Counted from the stretch's first letter, positions 33,929 through 42,747 are shown. The stretch: DNA of 64,000 bases from Brevibacillus_H ginsengisoli (GCF_050113715.1 NZ_JBNJQR010000007.1:62001-126000); one strand, 5' to 3'. Numbers and translations: made by a program. Notes: generated by a model from the sequence alone, not told the origin.

Positions 33929-33948
33929 CATTTCACTATTAAAATGTC

Positions 33949-34392
33949 TTATAATGCTCCGGGGAACATTCCGGTCGAAATGGCAATACGATTCCAGCAA
34001 TTGATTACATTAATGGCCATGATCAATGTTGTGAACTGTCTTTCATCAAAATGCAAGCGAACCCGATCATAAAGCTCCTGCGGCACCCCTGCTTCCGATA
34101 TTCGAGTTACAGCCTCCGTTAATTCCAGGACCGCTCGCTCCGCCTCTGAATAGAAAGGGGCATCACGCCACGCACTCAGCAGATAAATTCGTTGTTCCGT
34201 TTCTCCCATTTTGCGCAGATCACGCGTATGCATATCCAGACAAAAGGCACACCCGTTGATTTGCGACGCGCGAATTTTGATCAACTCGTAGGTAATCGGA
34301 TCAATCCCGCTTTCTTTGATGAATGATTCCAGTTTCAACATCGCTTGATAGGCTTCCGGGTTAGACTGACGATAATGCATTCGAAGTTCCAT
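33949..34392 (-). CDS. Carboxymuconolactone decarboxylase/AhpD-like protein
   Basis: A 147-residue all-helical protein with the peroxidatic-type motif INGCAFCLDMHTRDLRKMG, giving the CxxC and downstream His of AhpD-type enzymes. It lies 40 bases after an ECF41-like sigma gene on the same strand. In the known ECF41 pattern, the sigma factor sits beside a carboxymuconolactone decarboxylase, oxidoreductase or epimerase gene (COE) that it controls. ATG at 34392 has the best spacing to GGGGAG. Confidence 0.87.
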   Translation of the reverse strand: MELRMHYRQSNPEAYQAMLKLESFIKESGIDPITYELIKIRASQINGCAFCLDMHTRDLRKMGETEQRIYLLSAWRDAPFYSEAERAVLELTEAVTRISEAGVPQELYDRVRLHFDERQFTTLIMAINVINCWNRIAISTGMFPGAL

Positions 34393-34431
34393 AATCACAA
34401 ACTCCCCTTTGTTATTAGTTGTTTACAACCT

Positions 34432-35334
34432 CTAAGACAAATAAGGAACTGAATCTGTGACAATGCGCTGTAATTTTTCCGGATTCACAATGGAATAAAT
34501 CGACTGAATCAGCCCTGTCTTGTCATCCATGCCAAAACAAAAAACCGCTTTAATGTTCTGGTTCTTCGTAATGACGGCGCCCATTTGACCATTAACCCAA
34601 ACCAAATGAGATTGGATCTGCGAATATCCCTTGCCTGTAATGCCACGAATGAGTGCCAGAACCCGCTTCTTGCTGTAGATCGGTTTGTAGGCTGTCCTGA
34701 CCTTCCCTCCTCCATCTGAGTAGAAGATGACGTCATCCACTAGAAGATCCACCACACCGTCAACATTGCCCTTCGTAAACGCGGAAACGAATTGGGTTAT
34801 CAATTGATTCTCTGGCTCCAAAGAAGTGGCTGGAAGGGTTGGGGCAACTGATTCTACCTTGAGTTTGACCCGACTCAAGATCTTCCGGCAGTTGGCTTCG
34901 GATTTGTCCAGAACCCGAGCAATCTCGCTATATTCATACAGAAACACCTCACGCAGGATAAACACTGCCCGCTCAATCGGTGACAGCTTCTCAAGCATGA
35001 CCATGAAGGCGTAAGAGATTGTTTCTTCGCGTTCTAGCAGATACAACGGCTGATTGTCCAAAGGATTTACCAACGGCTCTGGCAACCATGGACCAACGTA
35101 CACTTCTTTCTTTTTCTGAGAGGATTTCAGCAGATTGATCGAGCGATTGGTGACGAGCTTGCTTAAGAATGCTTTCATATTCTTGATTTCAGACAGGTTC
35201 ACGGTTTGCAACGACACAAACAAATCCTGCACCACATCTTCTGCGTCCGTAACAGAACCTAACATTCCATAGGCGATGGTAAAAAGCAATCGTTGGTACG
35301 TCTCATATAACGTTGTAAGATTCAATGCGATCAT
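34432..35334 (-). CDS. ECF41-like RNA polymerase sigma factor with SnoaL-like C-terminal domain
   Basis: A 300-residue sigma factor, longer than normal ECF factors. Region 2 includes YGMLGSVTDAEDVVQDLFVS, region 4 LSPIERAVFILREVFLYEYS then EIARVLDKSEANCRKI. Residues about 185-300 form a SnoaL/NTF2-like extension (FTKGNVDGVVDLLVDDVIFY), which in ECF41 members controls activity in place of an anti-sigma factor. The ATG at 35334 is a best guess; GGTGGGG is close before it. Adjacent gene is the expected COE target. Confidence 0.87.
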   Translation of the reverse strand: MIALNLTTLYETYQRLLFTIAYGMLGSVTDAEDVVQDLFVSLQTVNLSEIKNMKAFLSKLVTNRSINLLKSSQKKKEVYVGPWLPEPLVNPLDNQPLYLLEREETISYAFMVMLEKLSPIERAVFILREVFLYEYSEIARVLDKSEANCRKILSRVKLKVESVAPTLPATSLEPENQLITQFVSAFTKGNVDGVVDLLVDDVIFYSDGGGKVRTAYKPIYSKKRVLALIRGITGKGYSQIQSHLVWVNGQMGAVITKNQNIKAVFCFGMDDKTGLIQSIYSIVNPEKLQRIVTDSVPYLS

Positions 35335-35422
35335 CCCCACCACACGAATATACGTTCTTGTTTCAATAAGGCAATCATACCAAAAGATAACAACTTCGTC
35401 ACGCATGGTGTTGGGGGTTCAG

Positions 35423-35884
35423 CTAGAATTGACGGACGAGGTTCGCCATCTCAATCGCGGCTGTCGCAGCTTCCCAGCCTTTGTTGCCAGCCTTGGTTCC
35501 AGCCCGTTCTATCGCCTGTTCAATCGAATCGGTGGTCAACACTCCAAAAATCGTTGGAACACCCGTGCTAAGCGAAATAGAGGCTACTCCCTTGGCACAC
35601 TCATTGCACACGTAATCAAAATGAGGGGTGGAGCCACGAATAACGGTTCCCAACGTAATGACAGCATCATATTTGCCTGATTCGGCCATTTTGCGTGCGA
35701 GGAGCGGAATCTCAAATGCCCCTGGAACCCAGGCAATCTCAATATCATGCTCTTCCAATCCATGACGCTTTAGCGCATCCACAGCCCCGCTCACAAGCTT
35801 GCTCACGATAAATTCATTAAAACGTCCGGCAACAATCCCTACACGTAAACCTGAACCGACTAAATTTCCTTCATATACTTTCAT
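35423..35884 (-). CDS. ribH: 6,7-dimethyl-8-ribityllumazine synthase
   Basis: A 153-residue enzyme that condenses 5-amino-6-ribitylaminouracil and dihydroxybutanone phosphate. MKVYEGNLVGSGLRVGIVAG and the active region AFEIPLLARKMAESGKYDA, GTVIRGSTPHFDYVCNE are diagnostic. The ATG at 35884 follows GGGAGG. It is the last rib gene, 13 bases after ribBA; no clear terminator follows. Confidence 0.95.
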   Translation of the reverse strand: MKVYEGNLVGSGLRVGIVAGRFNEFIVSKLVSGAVDALKRHGLEEHDIEIAWVPGAFEIPLLARKMAESGKYDAVITLGTVIRGSTPHFDYVCNECAKGVASISLSTGVPTIFGVLTTDSIEQAIERAGTKAGNKGWEAATAAIEMANLVRQF

Positions 35885-35897
35885 AGATGCTTCCTCC

Positions 35898-37091
35898 CTA
35901 AATGGATAAATGATGACCCAATTTGGCTTGTTTGGTTTGCAAATAGTGCTGGTTATGCGCCTGTGCTTCGATCTGGATTGGCACACGCTCAACCACTTCC
36001 AACCCGTACCCCTTTAAACCGCTGATCTTGCGTGGGTTGTTGGTTAACAATCGGATTCTGCCAATTCCCAGCTCACGCAGGATTTGCGCACCGATGCCGT
36101 AATCACGCAGGTCTGGTGCAAATCCTAATCTTTCATTGGCTTGTACGGTATCCAGCCCTTCCTCCTGAAGCTGGTAGGCGCGCAATTTGTTAATTAACCC
36201 AATTCCCCGTCCTTCCTGACGCATGTATAGCAGGACGCCTTTGCCCGCTCGTTCGATCTCCTTAAGTGCGGCGTGAAGCTGTGGACCGCAATCGCAACGC
36301 ATAGATCCAAACACATCTCCCGTTAGGCATTCCGAATGGACACGAACCAGAACCGGCTCCTGTGGGTTGAACTCACCCTTGCATAACGCCACGTGCTCTT
36401 TTCCATCCAATTGGTTGGTGTAGGCGATCATGCGGAATTCTCCGTATTCGCTGGGGAGCTTGGCCTCCGCCGCTTTTTGAACGAGGATTTCCGTACGCAT
36501 CCGATAGGCGATCATGTCTGCTATCGAGATAATCTTCAATTCGTACCGCTCCGCAATCTTCACTAACTCTGGCAGGCGAGCCATGGTTCCGTCCTCGTTC
36601 ATAATCTCGCAGATGACACCCGCCGGATAACGTCCAGCTAAGCGAGCCAAATCTACTGCCGCTTCGGTATGTCCCGCACGTTTCAAGACGCCTCCTTGCT
36701 TAGCGACGAGTGGAAAGATATGCCCAGGTCGGCGAAAATCCTCCGCTGTTGTCGTCTCCTTGATCATCGAGAGAATCGTTTGAGATCGTTCAAACGCTGA
36801 GATACCTGTATGGGTATTCACTTCGTCGATCGACACGGTAAAAGCGGTACCCTGTCGGTCGGTATTGGTCTCAATCATCGGCTTTAACTGAAGTCTGTCC
36901 GCATCCCCTTCCGTGATTGGGACACAAATCAAGCCTCTCCCGTGCGTTGCCATAAAATTAATCATCTCAGGAGTCGCAAACTCCGCCAGCAAGACGAAGT
37001 CCCCTTCATTCTCACGATCCTCATCGTCAACCACAATGATCGCTTTCCCTTGTTTTAGATCCTCCAGTGCTTGTTCAATTGAATGAAACAC
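35898..37091 (-). CDS. ribBA: Bifunctional 3,4-dihydroxy-2-butanone-4-phosphate synthase / GTP cyclohydrolase II
   Basis: A 397-residue fusion. The N-terminal RibB half has VVDDEDRENEGDFVLLAEF and ATHGRGLICVPIT; the C-terminal RibA half has the zinc cysteines SECLTGDVFGSMRCDCGPQL and MRQEGRGIGLINKLRAYQLQ. It opens both branches of riboflavin synthesis. Length and order of domains are standard. Confidence 0.95.
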   Translation of the reverse strand: MFHSIEQALEDLKQGKAIIVVDDEDRENEGDFVLLAEFATPEMINFMATHGRGLICVPITEGDADRLQLKPMIETNTDRQGTAFTVSIDEVNTHTGISAFERSQTILSMIKETTTAEDFRRPGHIFPLVAKQGGVLKRAGHTEAAVDLARLAGRYPAGVICEIMNEDGTMARLPELVKIAERYELKIISIADMIAYRMRTEILVQKAAEAKLPSEYGEFRMIAYTNQLDGKEHVALCKGEFNPQEPVLVRVHSECLTGDVFGSMRCDCGPQLHAALKEIERAGKGVLLYMRQEGRGIGLINKLRAYQLQEEGLDTVQANERLGFAPDLRDYGIGAQILRELGIGRIRLLTNNPRKISGLKGYGLEVVERVPIQIEAQAHNQHYLQTKQAKLGHHLSI

Positions 37092-37137
37092 GATTCATCC
37101 CACCTTCCGTTTTTCTCCCGAAAGAAACGGGGAATTT

Positions 37138-37800
37138 CTATAAAAATCCGTTTTCCCGCAGAAAGTCGGTACTGATTTTTGATTGTGCATTTCTAGCAGG
37201 GTTCTCGTTTGATTGCTGCAACAAGCGTTCTACATATTTGCCAATGACATCACATTCCAAATTCACGATATCGCCTGCCTGCTTAGCCCCAAGACTGGTG
37301 TGTGCTAGTGTATGAGGTATGATGGAGACGCTAAACTCCTGATCGGTCACGTCAACGAGCGTCAGGCTGATACCACTGACCGTGATCGAACCTCGTAAAA
37401 TCATGTACCGCAACAAGGATGGATCATTGGGTTTGATTCGAAACAAAACTGCGTTGGCGAACGATTGACGAGAAAGAATCGTACCCGTACCATCCACATG
37501 TCCGGATACAATATGACCTCCGAATCGGCTTCCAACCAGCATCGCTCTCTCCAAGTTCACTTGATCTCCCTGCTTCAATCGACCCAAGCTGGTATGCTTC
37601 ATGGTCTCCGGCATAATGTCCGCTGTAAATTGATAGCTAGTGAAGGTGGTAACGGTTAGACATACCCCATCCACTGCGATACTGTCTCCCAGCTGGACTC
37701 CCTGCAACACTCGATCAGCACGAAAAACAAGTGTGCCATGAGTAGCCTTCGTTTTTATATTTTCAAGCGTTCCGCATTCTTCCACAATCCCTGTAAACAT
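37138..37800 (-). CDS. ribE: Riboflavin synthase alpha subunit
   Basis: A 220-residue enzyme of two repeated lumazine-binding barrels: MFTGIVEECGTLENIK starts the first, and the second includes DGTGTILSRQ and GISLTLVDV. It dismutates two lumazines to riboflavin. ATG at 37800 follows GGAGG; an upstream extension into ribD is rejected. Confidence 0.94.
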   Translation of the reverse strand: MFTGIVEECGTLENIKTKATHGTLVFRADRVLQGVQLGDSIAVDGVCLTVTTFTSYQFTADIMPETMKHTSLGRLKQGDQVNLERAMLVGSRFGGHIVSGHVDGTGTILSRQSFANAVLFRIKPNDPSLLRYMILRGSITVSGISLTLVDVTDQEFSVSIIPHTLAHTSLGAKQAGDIVNLECDVIGKYVERLLQQSNENPARNAQSKISTDFLRENGFL

Positions 37801-37823
37801 CTTGGTTAGAACCTCCCTCCAGC

Positions 37824-38924
37824 CTACACAGGCCAAACTGGATATCCGCTTATTCGTACATCGTGCTTCCCGATTCGCTCGATCTCAACGTGGTCTATGA
37901 GAACCGCTTCGTCCATCTGCGCGAAGCCCAAACCACCGAATGCAGTGGGAGCATGAGCGCCTCCCACTACCTTCATCGAGAAATAGCTGATCATCTTGTT
38001 AATAGATTGCGCTTGTAGGAACGCCCCATTCACGGCAGAACCTCCTTCAACCAGCAAGGATGTAATCCCACTCTCTCCTAACCACTTCAACATCGGCTCA
38101 ATTCCGATCTGTTCCTGCTCCATCACCACGACGTTCACTCCCAGCTCCCGAAGCTTGTCACATTGCTCTGCCGCCGCTCGTCTCGTGGTTATGACCCAGG
38201 TAGGCGCCTTTCCGTCGGTGACGACTCGTGATGTGAACGGAATCCGCAGAGTTGAGTCCATAATCAGCCGGATCGGTTGCTTTGCCGTCCCTTCTCCTTG
38301 AATCCTCGTAGTCAAAGCGGGATTGTCCGCAATGATCGTATTCACTCCAACTAGAATGGCATCGTGCTGAAGTCGCAAGCGATGAACCTCTTCTCTCGCC
38401 TGTTCTCCCGTAATCCATCGGCTATGCCCGGTTTTGGTGGCGATTTTGCCATCCAATGTACTGGCAGTCTTCACCGTCACAAAGGGTTTGCGCGTCGTGA
38501 TGAAGTGAAAGAATACCTCGTTGAGATGCCTCGCCTCCTCTTCCAGCACGCCGACACGAACTTGCAAACCCGCTTCGCTCAAAATGCCTACACCCTTTCC
38601 AGCAACTAGCGGATTCGGATCGAGAGTTGCGACCACAACGCGTCGGATTCCCGCCTGGAGAATGGCCTGTGCGCAAGGAGGGGTTTTCCCGTAATGACTG
38701 CAAGGCTCAAGCGTTACATAAATGGTCGCTCCCTTGGCCTTCTCGCCAGCCATCCGAATCGCATGGACTTCTGCATGTGCTTCTCCTGCTCGCAGATGTG
38801 CTCCCATGCCGACAATCGCCTGATCTTTTACCAAAATGGCGCCTACCATTGGATTGGGACTTGTCTGACCCATGGCTCCTTTGGCCAGCTGCAAGGCCAT
38901 TGACATGTAGGCTTCATCGTTCAC
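37824..38924 (-). CDS. ribD: Bifunctional riboflavin deaminase/reductase
   Basis: A 366-residue fusion of a zinc deaminase (HAEVHAIRMAGEKAKGATIY then VTLEPCSHYGKTPPCAQAI) and a reductase domain (VTVKTASTLDGKIATKTGHS, LLVEGGSAVNGAFL). First gene of the rib operon, behind two FMN riboswitches. The spacing from the last riboswitch terminator to the start is about 110 bases. Confidence 0.95.
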   Translation of the reverse strand: MNDEAYMSMALQLAKGAMGQTSPNPMVGAILVKDQAIVGMGAHLRAGEAHAEVHAIRMAGEKAKGATIYVTLEPCSHYGKTPPCAQAILQAGIRRVVVATLDPNPLVAGKGVGILSEAGLQVRVGVLEEEARHLNEVFFHFITTRKPFVTVKTASTLDGKIATKTGHSRWITGEQAREEVHRLRLQHDAILVGVNTIIADNPALTTRIQGEGTAKQPIRLIMDSTLRIPFTSRVVTDGKAPTWVITTRRAAAEQCDKLRELGVNVVVMEQEQIGIEPMLKWLGESGITSLLVEGGSAVNGAFLQAQSINKMISYFSMKVVGGAHAPTAFGGLGFAQMDEAVLIDHVEIERIGKHDVRISGYPVWPV

Positions 38925-38986
38925 ATGGCTCTCCTCCTTTTTCTAACGTCTTCCTGCTTACACTTGCTTGCCCGACACGAGAATAA

Positions 38987-39002
38987 GAAAAGACTTCGTC
39001 CC
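38987..39002 (+). repeat. Left-end-only copy R5 of the dispersed repeat
   Basis: GAAAAGACTTCGTCCC is the left end of the repeat seen at 218 and 19323. It is followed by a hairpin TTGTAGT (39014-39020)/ACTACAA (39026-39032). The rest of the unit is not recognisable. Confidence 0.5.
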
Positions 39003-39033
39003 ACTAAGCTCGCTTGTAGTACCTAACTACAAA

Positions 39034-39062
39034 AAATGCCCGCAAGCATTAGCTCGGGGCAT
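39034..39062 (-). terminator. Terminator of the second (gene-proximal) FMN riboswitch
   Basis: On the minus strand, ATGCCCCGAGC..GGGCAT forms the stem and a run of T follows. It is the expression platform of the riboswitch at 39122-39264. Confidence 0.8.
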
Positions 39063-39121
39063 CGTGAAATAAGCCTTGAACAGCCACTTTTTTCGCAAAA
39101 AATGGTTGTAAAGACTAAATT

Positions 39122-39264
39122 CACCTTCTTCCATCCGGACTTTACCGTCGGCCTTGGATTCTCACCAAGTCAGTCGCTACCCAAGTTATTCGAATAGCGA
39201 GTCGCGGGCTTGGACACATTGGTCTTCACCGCCGGTCGGGAATTGCACCCTACCCCGAAGGTAT
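39122..39264 (-). ncRNA. FMN riboswitch, gene-proximal copy
   Basis: Minus-strand RFN element. Conserved pieces are GGGTAGGGTGCAATTCCCGA, CCGGCGGTGAAGACCAATGT, the GACTTGGTGAGAATCCAAGG arm and CCGACGGTAAAGTCCGGATG, closed by CCTTC/GAAGG. Nearly identical to the copy at 39362-39506 outside one variable stem. Bound FMN should favour the terminator that follows. Confidence 0.95.
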
Positions 39265-39273
39265 TATTCAGTT

Positions 39274-39307
39274 AATAAAAATGCCCTGGCATTTGCGCTC
39301 AGGGCAT
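39274..39307 (-). terminator. Terminator of the first (promoter-proximal) FMN riboswitch
   Basis: On the minus strand ATGCCCTGAGCG..AGGGCAT then TTTTTATT. The stem is related to that of the second unit but the loop differs. Confidence 0.8.
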
Positions 39308-39361
39308 CGTGAAATAAGCCTTATACGGCCACTTTTTTCGAAAATGGTTGTAAAGACTAAA

Positions 39362-39506
39362 TCCACCTTCTTCCATCCGGACTTTACCGTCGGCCTTGGA
39401 TTCTCACCAAGTCAGTCACTACTCAAATTCAGCGAATAGCGAGTCGCGGGCTTGGACACATTGGTCTTCACCGCCGGTCGGGAATTGCACCCTACCCTGA
39501 AGGTTC
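39362..39506 (-). ncRNA. FMN riboswitch, promoter-proximal copy
   Basis: Minus-strand RFN element with the same conserved blocks as the copy at 39122-39264. The variable arm has CTATTCGCTGAATTTGAGTAG where the other copy has CTATTCGAATAACTTGGGTAG. It precedes the other unit in the same transcript and has its own terminator. Confidence 0.95.
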
Positions 39507-39521
39507 TATTCAGTTGGTTGC

Positions 39522-39551
39522 ATTATAGCATAAAGGAGAAATGGTTCCCAA
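39522..39551 (-). promoter_or_regulatory. Sigma-A promoter of the rib operon
   Basis: Minus strand TTGGGA, 18-base spacer, TATAAT, ending 15 bases before the first riboswitch. The -10 is perfect, the -35 moderate. It lies just upstream of, and its -35 abuts the 3' end of, the CGNR gene. Confidence 0.75.
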
Positions 39552-39553
39552 GA

Positions 39554-40120
39554 TTAAATTTTTTGATTGTCTTGTTTTTGCTTTTGGCGTTCGCGAAACC
39601 GGCGTACTTTTAACAGGTTGCCACAGCAAGCATCATCGCACCACCGTCTGGTTCGGTTACGACTCTCGTCAAAGAAAATCCAGCGGCAATCTTCATTCAT
39701 ACAAATCTTGATCCTACGAAGATCTCCCGCCGCCAACAACTGAGTAAAAGAGACCGCAATCCGTTCTAGCACCAGATCCCAAGCATTCCCCAAGGGGACT
39801 AGCTCCATCCGATAGCTTTTTCCTTCAGGCACAAGTCGATGATAAGCTGAAACTCGCTTCATCACTCGGTTCAGAAGGTCTACATCAGCTTCATTTAATA
39901 CTTGATCGTCTACGACCGCTTCGACCATCGCACGTAATCTGTCTCGCAGCTGTCCCAAAACCTGTCGCATATCCGCATCTACCGGTAATGGAGCGGTCAA
40001 ATTCCAATGCCCCAAAAACTCCGCAAGCCATGATTCCTTGTCCAGTCGGTCTTCACGGCGTCCCGATCCCCGCCAATCCCGCCAATCGCTATTCATAAAG
40101 TCGATACAGATATGTTCCAT
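39554..40120 (-). CDS. CGNR zinc-finger/ABATE-domain regulator
   Basis: A 188-residue protein. The N-terminal ABATE domain (DFMNSDWRDWRGSGRR) is followed by a C-terminal zinc finger: CMNEDCRWIFFDESRNRTRR, WCDDACCGNLLKVRRFRERQ. The canonical CGNR is here CGNL. Family members are presumed DNA-binding regulators. ATG at 40120 follows AGGGGG; a longer frame lacks a site. It is divergent from a DinB gene; a palindrome lies between. Confidence 0.85.
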   Translation of the reverse strand: MEHICIDFMNSDWRDWRGSGRREDRLDKESWLAEFLGHWNLTAPLPVDADMRQVLGQLRDRLRAMVEAVVDDQVLNEADVDLLNRVMKRVSAYHRLVPEGKSYRMELVPLGNAWDLVLERIAVSFTQLLAAGDLRRIKICMNEDCRWIFFDESRNRTRRWCDDACCGNLLKVRRFRERQKQKQDNQKI

Positions 40121-40191
40121 CAGGATAAGCCCCCTGCCTTGCTCATTGTCAACGATTACCATAATGTGGTAGTATATTCTTAAGTGTAACT

Positions 40192-40204
40192 ATCTAAATT
40201 AGAT
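40192..40204. promoter_or_regulatory. Palindrome between the CGNR and DinB genes
   Basis: ATCTAA-A-TTAGAT is a perfect odd-centred dyad in the divergent region, a candidate site for the CGNR protein. Confidence 0.4.
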
Positions 40205-40287
40205 TTGGTGGTTACGCACTTGTTTGTTATCGTCATTATAGCGCGTGGAAGGACAGAAAAGTAGTCAAAAACAAGGAGGAGAACGGC

Positions 40288-40782
40288 ATGAGTCAGGTTG
40301 ATTTCTTGTTAGAACAATTATCGTTTACCTATGATCAGGAAGATTGGTATCCCCCGCTAAAACCAGCCTTGGAAGGTGTCACTGCAGAAATTGCTAGTTG
40401 GCGACCAGCTGGAGCCGCTGTGAATTCGATTTGGGAGACCGTAAATCACTTGCTGTACTACAAAGAGCGACTGATTCAACGCATTCATGGTGTCGATCCA
40501 ACCAACCCTGCGGCAAACAATGACGAGACGTTCTCTAGCCAAGCAGAAACACTTGACGAAGCCGCATGGCAGGCCACACTTAATCGAGTGGATCACGTCT
40601 ATCAAGAACTGAAAAACCAGGTATCTACCCTAAGTGAAGACGATCTCGATCGACCATCACCTTCCCAGCCTCTTCGAAAGCAAATCATGAGCATCATCAA
40701 CCATGACGCCTATCATATTGGCGAAATCATTCAGATTCGCAAGTTGCATGGCTCGTGGCCGGCGAGACGATACTTTGACTAA
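40288..40782 (+). CDS. DinB-family four-helix metalloprotein
   Basis: A 164-residue four-helix protein. The three His metal ligands of the DinB fold are visible in WETVNHLLYYKE and INHDAYHIGEI. Members include thiol-dependent transferases; the substrate here is unknown. GGAGGAGAACGGC precedes the ATG. A strong terminator follows. Confidence 0.88.
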   Translation: MSQVDFLLEQLSFTYDQEDWYPPLKPALEGVTAEIASWRPAGAAVNSIWETVNHLLYYKERLIQRIHGVDPTNPAANNDETFSSQAETLDEAAWQATLNRVDHVYQELKNQVSTLSEDDLDRPSPSQPLRKQIMSIINHDAYHIGEIIQIRKLHGSWPARRYFD

Positions 40783-40801
40783 CAGCTTTTCGTTCAAGCA
40801 G

Positions 40802-40836
40802 CAGCCGCTTGTGGTGATTCACAGCGGTTGTTTTTT
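40802..40836 (+). terminator. Rho-independent terminator
   Basis: CAGCCGCTTGTG and CACAGCGGTTG form the stem with one bulge, then TTTTTT. Confidence 0.85.
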
Positions 40837-40990
40837 CTGTACAGCCCATAATTACGAGGCAATTGCTTGAAACTGCAAAACTTTAGTGAATGAAATCATT
40901 GACACAAGCTTGAATCAATAATAGTCTGAATAGTAGAATAATTATATAATTATAAGAATGTAAGCAACTTTATTCACAGGGGGGATTTTA

Positions 40991-42631
40991 TTGAGAAAGA
41001 GTATTTCCATTGTCGCCTGTCTACTATTAATGGTAGGACCAATCGTCGGATGTACACCCACCACCCAAGAAACCGCCCAAAAGCCTCAGCAATCAACCAC
41101 ACCAACAACCAAGCCCACCAATCCTGAATCCAAAGTCCTTCATTGGAGCATCAACAACGAACCTACTTCCCTTGATCCAGGGATTGCAACAGATGCGGAC
41201 TCTTTTGATATGATTTATGCGTTTTTTGAAGGGTTGACAAGCTATGACCTTAAAGGGCAGTTAGACAACGCCATTGCTGAAAGCTTCGAGAATACGCCTG
41301 ATTTCACGAAATTCACGTTCAAGCTGCGCAAAAACGCCAAGTGGAGCAACGGCGATCCAGTGACCGCTCATGACTTCGAGTATGCCATCAAGCGCAATCT
41401 CGATCCCAAAACGGCCTCTGAATACGCGTACCAGCTCTATTACATAAAAGGCGGCGAAGAGTATAATACGGGCAAGGGCAAGGCTGAAGACGTTGGCGTG
41501 AAGGCATTGGACGATTACACACTTGAATTCACACTGAAATCGCCCACCCCGTTTTTCCGTGAATTGACCTTCTTCCCTACCCTCTTCCCTCTTCACAAAG
41601 CTACCGTCGAGGGCAATCCCAAATGGGCCGCTGAAGCCAAGACGATCGTCGGTAATGGCCCGTTCAACATCGAAAGCTGGGAGCATAAAAGCAAACTTGT
41701 CTTTGTGAAAAACCCGAACTACTGGGACAAAGAACACGTTCCATTGGATCGCATCGAGGTGTCTATCATCGAAGATAACAACACGGCCCTCTCCATGTTT
41801 GAGAACAGTGAACTCGACTGGGGTGGCTATCCCGCTTCCGACTTGCCAACCGATGCCATTCAAAAATATAAGGACGAAGGAAAGCTTTTGATCGCGGACA
41901 ACCCGGGAACGCAATCCGTTATTTTCAACACGGAGCGTCCTCCTTTTACCAATAAAAAAATTCGTCAGGCATTCTCTTATGCCATCAACCGCCAGCTGTT
42001 GATTGACAACATTCTGCAAACCTCAGTACCGCCAGCATACGGCTGGGTGCCAACCTCCATGGGACTAAAACCGGACGGATACTTCCACGAAGACGTAGAC
42101 AAGGCGAAGCAACTGCTCGCTGAAGGATTAAAGGAGTTGGGGATGTCCAAGTTCCCAAGCGTCACCTATTCCTACAACTTGACGGACACCAACCAAAAAA
42201 TTGCCCAAGCCTTGCAGGACCAATGGCGCAAGAATCTGGGGGTCGAGGTGAAGCTGGCGAATACAGAGCTAAAGGTATATAACGATAACATGCATCGCGG
42301 GAATTACGATCTTGGCCGCTTCCAATGGGGGGCCGATTTTAACGATCCGATCAACTTCCTGGAGATGTTCAGAGACAAAGACGGCGGCAATAACAACCCC
42401 AACTGGGAGAACGCCAAGTTCAAAGAGTTGATTGACAAAAGCTATCAGGAATCCGATTTGAACAAGCGCAAAAAGATTCTGCTTGATGCCGAGACGCTTC
42501 TGATGGACGAAATGCCGCTTGCTCCCATCAACTTCCGCGGCACCCCCTACATCAAGAACGACAAGGTGAAGGATTTCATTATCTTCCCGCTTGGCGGCGC
42601 ATACTTCAAATACACGGACATCGTGAAATAA
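40991..42631 (+). CDS. Oligopeptide ABC transporter substrate-binding lipoprotein, OppA family
   Basis: A 546-residue binding protein. The signal ends in the lipobox IVGC (Cys 21), then a Thr/Pro-rich linker. EPTSLDPGIATDADSFDMIY and NIESWEHKSKLVFVKNPNYW are typical. The start is TTG behind GGGGGG. No permease or ATPase gene follows: the binding protein is alone with its own terminator, so it should serve a transporter elsewhere (the ATPase fragment at 63362-64000 is too far to be its operon mate). Confidence 0.92.
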   Translation: MRKSISIVACLLLMVGPIVGCTPTTQETAQKPQQSTTPTTKPTNPESKVLHWSINNEPTSLDPGIATDADSFDMIYAFFEGLTSYDLKGQLDNAIAESFENTPDFTKFTFKLRKNAKWSNGDPVTAHDFEYAIKRNLDPKTASEYAYQLYYIKGGEEYNTGKGKAEDVGVKALDDYTLEFTLKSPTPFFRELTFFPTLFPLHKATVEGNPKWAAEAKTIVGNGPFNIESWEHKSKLVFVKNPNYWDKEHVPLDRIEVSIIEDNNTALSMFENSELDWGGYPASDLPTDAIQKYKDEGKLLIADNPGTQSVIFNTERPPFTNKKIRQAFSYAINRQLLIDNILQTSVPPAYGWVPTSMGLKPDGYFHEDVDKAKQLLAEGLKELGMSKFPSVTYSYNLTDTNQKIAQALQDQWRKNLGVEVKLANTELKVYNDNMHRGNYDLGRFQWGADFNDPINFLEMFRDKDGGNNNPNWENAKFKELIDKSYQESDLNKRKKILLDAETLLMDEMPLAPINFRGTPYIKNDKVKDFIIFPLGGAYFKYTDIVK

Positions 42632-42648
42632 TTGTGAAAAAAAGCTTG

Positions 42649-42682
42649 TGAGTCTGGAGGGAATTCCAGACTCACTTTTGTT
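42649..42682 (+). terminator. Rho-independent terminator
   Basis: GTGAGTCTGGA-GGGAAT-TCCAGACTCAC is a perfect 11-bp stem followed by a T-rich tail. Confidence 0.9.
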
Positions 42683-42687
42683 TCTTG

Positions 42688-42716
42688 TTGACTTTTTGAT
42701 TGAAATCACACACAAT
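42688..42716 (+). promoter_or_regulatory. Promoter of the sulfur-carrier fusion gene
   Basis: TTGACT, 17-base spacer, CACAAT. The transcription start would fall near 42723, so the operator at 42732-42747 lies directly downstream. Confidence 0.5.
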
Positions 42717-42731
42717 AAAAGCGAGAACAAA

Positions 42732-42747
42732 ATACCCTAAGGGGTAT
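42732..42747. promoter_or_regulatory. CsoR/CstR-type operator
   Basis: ATACCC-TAAG-GGGTAT is a perfect dyad of the pattern bound by CsoR-family persulfide sensors (CstR). It overlaps the presumed start of transcription, as expected for a repressor. No csoR or cstR gene is in the window. Confidence 0.6.

Noticed and set aside
39001..39520. The repeated blocks before ribD looked at first like a short CRISPR-like array
   Set aside because: The repeat is about 240 bases, there are only two units, and each matches the FMN riboswitch consensus.
40899..40950. TTGACA-based promoter before the OppA gene
   Set aside because: TTGACA is present but no -10 box stands at 16-18 bases; not enough to list.
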